From CAWDXG01 sp963822115 (lineage in GTDB: Bacteria > Myxococcota_A > Polyangia > Polyangiales > Polyangiaceae): a stretch of 64,000 bases of DNA. Shown in pieces: positions 36,688-43,455 of the stretch. How positions within the stretch are numbered: position 1 is the first letter of the stretch; every line of letters starts with the position of its first letter. The notes under the pieces were generated by a model that was given only the letters and a program-made list of their open reading frames with translations, searched no databases and was not told where the DNA came from. The stretch is taken from NCBI GenBank assembly GCA_963822115.1, contig CAWGGM010000020.1:248001-312000 (forward strand), given 5' to 3'. The position numbers and the translations under genes are program-made.

Positions 36688-37275
36688 ATGAACGCATCCA
36701 GCCCTCGCCAGCGCCGTCATCTCGACATCGCTCCGCCCCCGCAGCGGCGCGGAATGGAAGCGCGCGCGCGCGAGGAGAGCCACGCCGACACGCTCGAGCC
36801 GGGAGAGCTCCTGCAGGTGGGCGAGCTCGCCAAGGCGACGGGCAAGACCGTACGCGCGATCCACCTCTACGAGGACCTCGGGATCCTGACTCCGGTCGAT
36901 CGCTCGAAGGGGCGCTACCGCTTGTTCTCGAGCGAAGCGCTCTTGCGCGTGCGCTGGATCAGCAAGCTGCAGAGCCTCGGCTTCTCGCTCTCGGAGATCC
37001 AGGAGATCGTGCGCGAGCACGAGGACGCGAACGACGCGATGAACGCCGCGGCGCGCCTCCGCCAGCGCTACCTCGACAAGCTCTCCGAGGCCCGCGCCAA
37101 GATCTGCGAGCTGATGCAGCTCGAGTCGGAGCTGGAAGAGAGCCTTCTGTACCTGAATGCCTGCGACACCACCTGCGCGCCCAGCGTGCAGGTGGAGTCG
37201 TGCCCGACCTGTGAACGTCACCCCGACGAGAAACGCCAGGCGCCCGATCTGATCGCTGGCGTGCATGCGAACTAG
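36688..37275 (+). CDS. MerR-family regulator with C-terminal cysteine cluster, first gene of isc operon
   Basis: The 195-residue protein has an N-terminal extension and a MerR winged helix (about 41-110; VGELAKATGKTVRAIHLYEDLGIL...RSKGRYRLFS). A long dimerisation coiled coil (about 115-158) is followed by a cysteine cluster C159-x3-C163-x8-C172-x2-C175. Four cysteines after the coiled coil resemble the position, though not the spacing, of the [2Fe-2S] site of SoxR. The gene ends 10 bp before iscS, where Rrf2-type IscR is usual. It is therefore inferred to sense Fe-S status and control the isc genes, probably through the upstream palindrome. Confidence 0.82.
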   Translation: MNASSPRQRRHLDIAPPPQRRGMEARAREESHADTLEPGELLQVGELAKATGKTVRAIHLYEDLGILTPVDRSKGRYRLFSSEALLRVRWISKLQSLGFSLSEIQEIVREHEDANDAMNAAARLRQRYLDKLSEARAKICELMQLESELEESLLYLNACDTTCAPSVQVESCPTCERHPDEKRQAPDLIAGVHAN

Positions 37276-37285
37276 AGGACTTTCG

Positions 37286-38509
37286 ATGGCCGTCAAGCTT
37301 CCCGTCTACATGGACAACCACGCGACGACGCGCGTCGACCCGCGCGTGCTCGAAGCGATGCTGCCGTACTTCACCGAGACGTACGGCAACGCCGCTAGCC
37401 GCACGCACCAGTTCGGCTGGGCCGCGGAGGCCGCGGTGGAAAAATCGCGCGAGACGATCGCGGGGCTCATCGGCGCGAGCTCCGGCAAGGAGATCGTGTT
37501 CACCTCGGGCGCGACCGAGAGCGACAACCTCGCGATCAAGGGCGTCGCCGAGTACTACAAGTCGAAGGGCAACCACATCGTCACCACCAGTATCGAGCAC
37601 AAGGCCGTGCTCGACTCGTGCAAGCGCCTGGAAAAGCAGGGCTACGAGGTCACCTACGTGAACGTCGGCCCCGACGGCGTGGTGGACCCCGCTGACATCG
37701 AGAAGGCCATCACGGACAAGACCATCCTGGTGAGCGTGATGCTGGCCAACAACGAGGTCGGCACCATCCAGCCGATCGAGGAGATCGGCAAGATCACCCG
37801 CGCGCGCGGCGTGCTCCTGCACTCGGACGCAGTGCAGGGCATCGGAAAGACGGAGTTCGACGTGCAGAAGATGAACGTCGACCTCGCCTCGCTGACCGCG
37901 CACAAGATCTACGGGCCGAAGGGCGTGGGCGCGCTGTACGTCCGCCGCTCCAAGCCGCGCGTACGTCTCGTCGCACAGATGGACGGCGGCGGCCACGAGC
38001 GCGGCAACCGATCGGGCACGCTGAACGTGCCGGGCATCATCGGTTTCGCCAAGGCGTGCGAGATCATGCAGGAGGAGGGTGCCGCCGACAGCGAGCGCAT
38101 CCTCGCGCTGCGCAATCGCCTGCACAAGCGCATCACCGACAAGCTCGACCTGGTCATGCTCAACGGGCACCCGACCAAGCGCCTCGCGGGCAACCTGAAC
38201 ATCTCTTTCGCTTTCGTGGAGGGCGAGGGGCTGATGATGGCCATCAAGGACGTGGCCGTCTCCAGCGGCTCGGCCTGCACCAGCGCCAGCTTGGAGCCGA
38301 GCTACGTGCTGCGCTCCATGGGCCTCGACGAGGACCTGGCGCATTCCTCCATCCGCTTCGGCCTCGGCCGCTTCAACACGGAAGAGGAAGTCGATTTCGT
38401 GGCGGACCTCGTGATCGAGAAGGTCACGAAGCTCCGCGACATGTCACCGCTCTACGAGATGCACAAGGAAGGCATCGACATCAAGAGCATCCAGTGGGCC
38501 GCGCACTGA
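37286..38509 (+). CDS. iscS: Cysteine desulfurase IscS
   Basis: The 407-residue PLP enzyme removes sulfur from cysteine and passes it as a persulfide to IscU. Visible are the N-terminus VYMDNHATTRVD, FTSGATESDN for cofactor binding, the Schiff-base Lys in SLTAHKIYGPKG (about 208) and the active-site loop SSGSACTSASLEPSYVL with the sulfur-accepting Cys near 331. This long-loop form is typical of IscS/NifS. ATG 37286 follows a GAGGA ribosome site. It is the second gene of the Fe-S operon and lies 27 bp before iscU. Confidence 0.97.
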   Translation: MAVKLPVYMDNHATTRVDPRVLEAMLPYFTETYGNAASRTHQFGWAAEAAVEKSRETIAGLIGASSGKEIVFTSGATESDNLAIKGVAEYYKSKGNHIVTTSIEHKAVLDSCKRLEKQGYEVTYVNVGPDGVVDPADIEKAITDKTILVSVMLANNEVGTIQPIEEIGKITRARGVLLHSDAVQGIGKTEFDVQKMNVDLASLTAHKIYGPKGVGALYVRRSKPRVRLVAQMDGGGHERGNRSGTLNVPGIIGFAKACEIMQEEGAADSERILALRNRLHKRITDKLDLVMLNGHPTKRLAGNLNISFAFVEGEGLMMAIKDVAVSSGSACTSASLEPSYVLRSMGLDEDLAHSSIRFGLGRFNTEEEVDFVADLVIEKVTKLRDMSPLYEMHKEGIDIKSIQWAAH

Positions 38510-38536
38510 GCCGGCAAGACTACGGAGTACGGATTC

Positions 38537-38980
38537 ATGGCCTATAGCGACAAAGTCATCGAGCACTACGAGAACCCGCGTAACGTCGGCACGCTGGACA
38601 AGGAAGATCCGGACGTGGGCACCGGTCTCGTGGGCGCGCCCGCCTGCGGCGACGTGATGCGCTTGCAGATCAAGGTCGGAGAGGACGGCGTCATCGAGGA
38701 CGCCAAGTTCAAGACCTTCGGCTGCGGCTCGGCCATCGCGTCGAGCTCGCTCGCCACCGAGTGGATCAAGGGCAAGAGCGTGGACGAGGCCGGCGAGATC
38801 AAAAACAGCCAGATCGCCGAGGAGCTGAACCTGCCGCCCGTGAAGATCCACTGCTCGGTGCTCGCCGAGGACGCCATCAAGAGCGCCATCGAGGACTACA
38901 AGAAGAAGAAGGCGGCGCGCGAAACGCTGGCTTCCGGCGGCGCGCCCGCCGACGAGAGCAGCGACGAGGCGCGGGCCTGA
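38537..38980 (+). CDS. iscU: Fe-S cluster scaffold IscU
   Basis: The 147-residue scaffold assembles [2Fe-2S] clusters. The three cysteines and the modulating Asp are present: C37 and D39 in PACGDV, C63 in FGCGSA and C106 in IHCSVLAEDA. The LPPVK motif at 99-103 is the docking site recognised by the chaperone HscA, which is encoded three genes downstream. The C-terminal tail (Lys-rich then Asp/Glu/Ser) is about 20 residues longer than in E. coli. Confidence 0.97.
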   Translation: MAYSDKVIEHYENPRNVGTLDKEDPDVGTGLVGAPACGDVMRLQIKVGEDGVIEDAKFKTFGCGSAIASSSLATEWIKGKSVDEAGEIKNSQIAEELNLPPVKIHCSVLAEDAIKSAIEDYKKKKAARETLASGGAPADESSDEARA

Positions 38981-38997
38981 TTTCGGGAGACCCCCCA

Positions 38998-39393
38998 ATG
39001 ACGCAGATGACACACACCAGCGAAACCCCGATGCGGCCGCCTGCGGCGAGCGAGGCGAGGCGTGCCATCACGGTCAGCGACGCGGCGGTGGAGTTCGCGA
39101 AGCAGAAGCTGACCAAGCGCGGCACGCCCGACGCAGCGATCCGGCTCGGGATCCGCGGTGGGGGGTGTTCGGGATTCAGCTACGTGATCGAGTTCTCGGA
39201 CGATCCGCCGCGCGAGCGTGACCGGGTGTTCGAGTTCGGTGGCGTGCGGTTCTACGTCGACAAGAAGAGCCTGATCTATCTCGCGGGCTCCATCCTCGAC
39301 TACGAGCGCACGCTGATGTTCCAGGGTTTCAAGTTCAGAAACCCGCAGGAAGCCTCCAGCTGCGGCTGCGGCCATTCCTTTACGGTGCGCTAG
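38998..39393 (+). CDS. iscA: A-type Fe-S carrier protein IscA
   Basis: The 131-residue protein has the three conserved cysteines of the A-type carriers: C57 in GGGCSGFSY and C122/C124 in SCGCGHSF. It delivers iron or preformed clusters to apoproteins. The N-terminal 20 residues before the HesB domain are extra. ATG 38998 follows GGGAGA. The operon position between iscU and hscB supports the IscA name over ErpA, although sequence alone would allow either. Confidence 0.94.
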   Translation: MTQMTHTSETPMRPPAASEARRAITVSDAAVEFAKQKLTKRGTPDAAIRLGIRGGGCSGFSYVIEFSDDPPRERDRVFEFGGVRFYVDKKSLIYLAGSILDYERTLMFQGFKFRNPQEASSCGCGHSFTVR

Positions 39394-39406
39394 CGCCGCA
39401 CGTGCC

Positions 39407-39919
39407 GTGGATCCGTTCGAGACACTGGGCGTCGAGCCGAGCTTCGACCTCGATCTCGGTGCGTTGGAGAAGCGCCACCGCGAGCTCAGCCGCGCGCTGC
39501 ATCCGGATCGCTACGCCGGCCGCCCGCCGGCCGAGCGGCGCCAGGCCCTTGGCCGCGCCATCGAGGTGAACGAGGCGTGGCGGCAGCTGCGCGATCCGAT
39601 CCGCCGCGCCGAGGCACTGCTCTCGCGCTCGGGCGTCAACGTGGGCGAGGGGGCCGAACCCAAGGCGGACCCCGAGCTCTTGATGGAGATGATGGAGCAG
39701 CGCGAGGCGCTCGCCGATGCGCGGCGCGCGCGCGACGCCGAGAAGCTCGAGAAGCTGGCCGACGGCATCCGGAAGCGGGAAGCGAACGTGCTGTCCAAGC
39801 TCGGCGCAGGGTTCAAGTCGCAGGCGGCCGGCGACGATCTGCTGCGTCAGCTCGGCGAGCTCCGCTACTACCGCCGCTTTCTCGACGAAGCCGCCGCCAT
39901 CGAAGACGAATTGTTCTGA
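39407..39919 (+). CDS. hscB: Co-chaperone HscB
   Basis: The 170-residue J-protein has the J-domain HPD tripeptide at residues 32-34 (RALHPDRYAG). The following helix RAIEVNEAWRQLRDPIRRAEALL and the C-terminal three-helix HSCB oligomerisation domain bind IscU. It stimulates the ATPase of HscA and targets IscU to it. It uses a GTG start at 39407 and lies 13 bp after iscA and 3 bp before hscA. Confidence 0.95.
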   Translation: MDPFETLGVEPSFDLDLGALEKRHRELSRALHPDRYAGRPPAERRQALGRAIEVNEAWRQLRDPIRRAEALLSRSGVNVGEGAEPKADPELLMEMMEQREALADARRARDAEKLEKLADGIRKREANVLSKLGAGFKSQAAGDDLLRQLGELRYYRRFLDEAAAIEDELF

Positions 39920-39922
39920 GTC

Positions 39923-41848
39923 ATGCTGCTGGATATTTTCGATCCCAAAGCGCCGCCGACGCCGATCGGCATCGATCTGGGCACCACGCACTCGATCGTG
40001 GCGCATGTACGCGATGGCCGGCCCGTCGCGCTGACGACCTGCGACGGCGCGGCGCTGCTGCCGTCGATCGTGCACTACGGAGCGCACGGAAGCGTCATCG
40101 TGGGCGCGTCGGCGCGGCCGTACGCGACGCGCGAGCCGGAGCGGACCATCGCGAGCGTGAAGCGCTTCATGGGGCGTGGCGCGGGCGACGCCGAGACGGA
40201 GCGGCTCGGGGCGTACCGCTTCGTGAAGCCCGAAAGCGACGAGGACGCCAAGGTCGTGCGTTTCGATCTCGGCGACGCCGCCGCGACGCCCGTCGAGGTC
40301 AGCGCCGAGATCCTGAAGAGCCTGAAGCAAAGCGCTGTCGACCAGCTGCATGCCGTCGGTGGCGCCGTCATCACCGTGCCCGCGTATTTCGACGACGCGC
40401 AGCGCCAGGCCACGCGCGACGCAGGGCGGCTTGCCGGCATCGAGGTGCTGCGCCTGCTCAACGAGCCCACGGCCGCGGCGCTCGCCTACGGCCTCGAAAA
40501 GAAGCAGAACGGGCTGTTCGCCGTGTACGACCTCGGCGGCGGCACCTTCGACATCACGTTGCTCACGCTGGAGGACGGCATCTTCCAGGTGCGCAGCACC
40601 GGCGGCGACAGCGCGCTCGGTGGCGACGACATGGATCGGCTGATCGCCGAGCGCATGCTCGACGCCATGGGCTGCACGGACGATGCGAGCCGCACATCGG
40701 AGGTTATCAGCATCGCGCTCGAGGCCGCGCGCCGCGCCAAGCACGGCCTGACCGACGCGGCGGAGGTGCACGCCGAGCTGCCGAAGCTTGGCGGCGGAGA
40801 GGTATCGTTCCAGATCACGCGCGCTGACTTCGACGAGCTGATCCATCCGCTGCTCGACCGCACGGGGCGCGCCTGCCGCCGCGCCTTGCGCGACGCGGGC
40901 GTCACGAAGGAGGCCATCGACGGCGTGATCCTCGTCGGCGGCTCGACCCGAGTGCCGCGCGTGAAGAGCTATGTGGCCGAGGTGTTCGGGCGCGAGCCGC
41001 TCGGCGACATCGATCCCGACCTGGTCGTGGCCTACGGCGCGGCGGTGCAGGCCGATCTGCTCGCAACTTCCAGCGACGAGGTGCTGCTGCTCGACGTGCT
41101 GCCGCTCTCGCTCGGCATCGAGACCATGGGCGGCGGCGTGGACCGCATCCTGCCGCGCAACACCACCATCCCCGCCGGCGCCAAGAGCACGTTCACCACC
41201 TACGCCGACAACCAGACGGGCTTCGAGATCCACGTCGTGCAGGGCGAGCGCGAGCTGGCCGGAGACTGCCGCTCGCTCGCGCGCTTCACGCTGCGCGGCA
41301 TCCCGCCCATGCCCGCCGGCATGGCGCGGCTCGAGGTGACGTTCCACGTCGACGAGAACAGCCTGTTGCAGGTCCACGCGCTCGAGCTCACCACCGGTCT
41401 CGAGCAGAAGGTCGAGGTCAAGCCGAGCTACGGGCTGAGCGACGAGCAGGTGGAAGACATGCTGCTCGACGCGCTCGATCACGGCGAGGAGGACTACGAG
41501 GCGCGCCGCCTCGCCGACGCGCGCGTCGAAGGCGAGCGCATCCTGCTCGCCACGCGCAAAGCCTTCGAAGCCGACGGTGATCTGCTCGAAGGCGACGAGA
41601 AGACGCAGGTCGACGCGGCGTTCCGCGCGCTTGACGAAGCAGTTCGCGAAGCCAAGCACGCCTCAACCGTCCAGGCGCGCATCGACGAGCTCGACGACGC
41701 GACGCACGAGTGGGCCGGCCGCCGCATGAACCGCGCCATCGCCCAGGCCATCAGCGGCAAGCGCGTTGGCGACGTGGAGGGCACGGTCACGCACGCCGCC
41801 GGCGTCGACGCCCATGTCGAAGCCCACGCAAGGAACAAGGCAGGCTGA
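39923..41848 (+). CDS. hscA: Hsp70-type chaperone HscA
   Basis: The 641-residue chaperone releases clusters from IscU. The nucleotide-binding domain has GIDLGTTHSIVA, the phosphate loop YDLGGGTFDITLL and ILVGGSTRVPRV. The substrate domain starts near DVLPLSLGIETMGG and has the usual beta-sandwich and helical lid. It is specialised for the LPPVK motif of IscU. Its length and its position between hscB and fdx separate it from DnaK. The TGA stop overlaps the ATG of fdx by one base (TGATG). Confidence 0.96.
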   Translation: MLLDIFDPKAPPTPIGIDLGTTHSIVAHVRDGRPVALTTCDGAALLPSIVHYGAHGSVIVGASARPYATREPERTIASVKRFMGRGAGDAETERLGAYRFVKPESDEDAKVVRFDLGDAAATPVEVSAEILKSLKQSAVDQLHAVGGAVITVPAYFDDAQRQATRDAGRLAGIEVLRLLNEPTAAALAYGLEKKQNGLFAVYDLGGGTFDITLLTLEDGIFQVRSTGGDSALGGDDMDRLIAERMLDAMGCTDDASRTSEVISIALEAARRAKHGLTDAAEVHAELPKLGGGEVSFQITRADFDELIHPLLDRTGRACRRALRDAGVTKEAIDGVILVGGSTRVPRVKSYVAEVFGREPLGDIDPDLVVAYGAAVQADLLATSSDEVLLLDVLPLSLGIETMGGGVDRILPRNTTIPAGAKSTFTTYADNQTGFEIHVVQGERELAGDCRSLARFTLRGIPPMPAGMARLEVTFHVDENSLLQVHALELTTGLEQKVEVKPSYGLSDEQVEDMLLDALDHGEEDYEARRLADARVEGERILLATRKAFEADGDLLEGDEKTQVDAAFRALDEAVREAKHASTVQARIDELDDATHEWAGRRMNRAIAQAISGKRVGDVEGTVTHAAGVDAHVEAHARNKAG

Positions 41849-42195
41849 TGGCCAAGGTACGCTTCCTCGATCAAGACATCGAAGTCGAAGTGCCCGTCGG
41901 CACGACGATTCTGCAGGCCTCGCGCAAGGCCGGCGCACCTGAAGGCGACGCCTGCGGCGGCGTGTGCGCGTGCAGCACCTGCCACGTCTACGTCGAGAAG
42001 GGCCTCGACCTGCTTAGTGAAGCCGAGGAAGAAGAAGAAGACATCCTCGACAAGGCCTTCGACGTACGAATGACCTCCCGCCTCGGCTGCCAGACCCGCA
42101 TCGAACAAGACGGCGAAGTCGAGGTCCGCATCAGCCAGGAAAGCCTCGACGCCTTCTACAACGAGCATCCCGACGTAGCGCGGCCCACCGGCTGA
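41848..42195 (+). CDS. fdx: [2Fe-2S] ferredoxin of the ISC system
   Basis: The 115-residue adrenodoxin-type ferredoxin supplies electrons for cluster assembly. Ligands are C36, C42 and C45 in DACGGVCACSTCHVYV and C81 in LGCQTRI, with an additional Cys40 as in E. coli Fdx. An acidic helix (SEAEEEEEDILDKA) would face redox partners such as IscS. It is the last gene of the operon; no iscX follows. Translation is coupled to hscA by the TGATG overlap. Confidence 0.96.
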   Translation: MAKVRFLDQDIEVEVPVGTTILQASRKAGAPEGDACGGVCACSTCHVYVEKGLDLLSEAEEEEEDILDKAFDVRMTSRLGCQTRIEQDGEVEVRISQESLDAFYNEHPDVARPTG

Positions 42196-42240
42196 ACGCC
42201 GCGGGACGGCTCGCTCGCTCCGGGCGCATTGCGTCGCAAG

Positions 42241-42274
42241 GCGCGACCCGTCGTACGGCGCGACCCGTCGTACG
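42241..42274 (+). repeat. Two perfect 17-bp direct repeats
   Basis: GCGCGACCCGTCGTACG occurs twice without a gap at 42241-42257 and 42258-42274, between fdx and the MarR gene. Whether it is a binding site or a chance duplication is unknown. The rest of this 216-bp interval holds only the MarR-type palindrome. Confidence 0.6.
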
Positions 42275-42295
42275 CCTCTGTCCGGCGCTGGGATG

Positions 42296-42315
42296 ATACT
42301 TTGTATACATAGTAT
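42296..42315. promoter_or_regulatory. 20-bp AT-rich palindrome upstream of the MarR gene
   Basis: ATACT-T-TGTATACA-T-AGTAT is symmetric except for the T/T pair at positions 6 and 15. It stands out as the most AT-rich spot in a GC-rich interval and has the length of MarR operators. It also carries -10-like sequences. Located about 100 bp before the regulator start, it is a likely autoregulatory site. Confidence 0.6.
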
Positions 42316-42411
42316 TATTTCCACGCTGGATCCCGCTCGGTCCCGGCGGACGCCGGGGGCCGGACGCCGGACCCGGGAACCGGATCCAGGCGTGCCGGGC
42401 AGGTGCGAGGG

Positions 42412-42801
42412 ATGAATAGGAGAAGGAGCGCGACCGAGAGGGGATTCGAGGCGTGGCGCGAGGCGATGCGGTGGCAGCGCAGCATCGACAAGGTGCTCAG
42501 GCCCTTGGGGCTGACGCACACGCGCTATCTGGTGCTCGAGTCCGCCGCGGAGCTGTTCGACAAGCACGACGATGCGATTGCGCAGAGGGAGATCGCGGAG
42601 CGTGCGGGACTCGACGAGGCGACTACCTCGGGCATCGTCCGGCGTCTCGAGGAAGACGGGCTGCTCAGTCGCGATATCGACGGCGTCGACGCGCGGTGCT
42701 GGCGCGTCCTGGTCACCGGCCGGGGGGAGGCCACGCTCGTTCGCGCCCGACGCTTGGTGGATAGCGTCTCGGAGCGGTTCTTCAACGAAGGTGCCGGCTG
42801 A
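42412..42801 (+). CDS. MarR-family transcriptional regulator
   Basis: The 129-residue protein has the MarR winged-helix layout: helix 1-2 (KVLRPLGLTHTRYLVLESAAEL), recognition helices QREIAERAGLDEATTSGIVRRLEEDGLL and the wing SRDIDGVDARCWRVLVT, then a dimerisation helix. MarR proteins are usually repressors released by small phenolic or oxidative ligands. A single Cys sits in the wing. GTG 42403 is an alternative start. The gene precedes a small lipoprotein by 70 bp, which may be its target together with its own promoter. Confidence 0.85.
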   Translation: MNRRRSATERGFEAWREAMRWQRSIDKVLRPLGLTHTRYLVLESAAELFDKHDDAIAQREIAERAGLDEATTSGIVRRLEEDGLLSRDIDGVDARCWRVLVTGRGEATLVRARRLVDSVSERFFNEGAG

Positions 42802-42871
42802 GCGGGCGCCAGCGCACAGTTGACGTGGCACCGGCCATGCATACGTTTCCAGCGAAACCCGGAGAAGCGTC

Positions 42872-43306
42872 ATGCCGAAGCGGTTGGTGCTGTGCGCGGT
42901 GCTTGCCTTGGCGGGGGCGGTCGGCTGCGTAGACGAATCGCCGCCGCCGGCGTATCCGGATCTGGTCTACGTCCAGCCCGGCGTCTACGTCGTGGCGGAT
43001 GTCGGTCCGCCCGTGTACTTCGTGAACGGGGTCTACTGGTGGTACGACGGCGGCGTCTGGGTCTGGTCGGACAACGATCGCGGTGACTGGCATAGTGGTC
43101 GCCACGCGCCGCCGCGCCTGCGCGCGATCCACGACCCAGATGCGTACGCCAGGCGCGCTCGCTCGGGCGGCCACCGGATCCGCGCGGACGAGGTTCCGCA
43201 CCGCCCGGCGCGTGGAGTCCGCCCTGGCGAGGTCCGGCGGTCGGCGCCGCCCGCGCACAGACCCGCGCATCCCGAGCGGCACGGCAACGGGCATCCACGC
43301 AGGTAG
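42872..43306 (+). CDS. Small lipoprotein with aromatic YWW motif
   Basis: The 144-residue product has signal peptide MPKRLVLCAVLALAGAVGCV, where the lipobox AVGC predicts lipidation. A short domain rich in Tyr/Trp follows (YVQPGVYVVADVGPPVYFV, GVYWWYDGGVWVWSD) and then a long Arg/His/Pro-rich tail. Small domains of the 'Y.W..G..W' type occur in myxobacterial envelope proteins of unknown role. A GGAGAA ribosome site precedes ATG 42872. It lies downstream of the MarR gene and may be regulated by it. Confidence 0.75.
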   Translation: MPKRLVLCAVLALAGAVGCVDESPPPAYPDLVYVQPGVYVVADVGPPVYFVNGVYWWYDGGVWVWSDNDRGDWHSGRHAPPRLRAIHDPDAYARRARSGGHRIRADEVPHRPARGVRPGEVRRSAPPAHRPAHPERHGNGHPRR

Positions 43307-43428
43307 TGTGGTGGGAGGCCGAGTTCGAGGTCGTCGGCGCGCCGGCAGCCGAGGTCGAGGGTGCGATCCGCGGTCTCTACCAGGCGGGCCTCGACAACCT
43401 GCACCAGATCCTCGCCGCGGCGACCTGA
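43306..43428 (+). CDS. Possible 40-codon ORF or gene remnant
   Basis: A GTG overlapping the last base of the previous stop opens a frame with coding-like composition that reads WWEAEFEVVGAPAAEVEGAI, then RGLYQAGLDNLHQILAAAT. It could be a tiny downstream gene coupled to the lipoprotein or the tail of a larger lost gene. No family is recognised. Confidence 0.3.
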   Translation: MWWEAEFEVVGAPAAEVEGAIRGLYQAGLDNLHQILAAAT

Positions 43429-43443
43429 CCTCGAAGCACCTGC

Positions 43444-43449
43444 TAGGGT
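43444..43449 (+). promoter_or_regulatory. -10-like hexamer TAGGGT, leaderless-type
   Basis: TAGGGT is followed by 6 nt (TCCGGC) and the GTG start at 43456. No ribosome binding site is visible. Confidence 0.4.
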
Positions 43450-43455
43450 TCCGGC

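Noticed and set aside
39380..41659. Minus-strand open frame of 759 codons opposite hscB-hscA
   Set aside because: The plus strand encodes HscB and HscA with all signature motifs. The antisense product has no recognisable feature.
39923..41848. Hsp70 gene considered as dnaK
   Set aside because: It lies between hscB and fdx in the Fe-S operon and lacks a neighbouring grpE or dnaJ, so HscA is the better name.
37286..42195. isc operon considered as a possible nif- or suf-type system
   Set aside because: The order iscS-iscU-iscA-hscB-hscA-fdx, the LPPVK motif in the scaffold and the adrenodoxin-type ferredoxin are specific to ISC. No sufBCD or nif genes are present.
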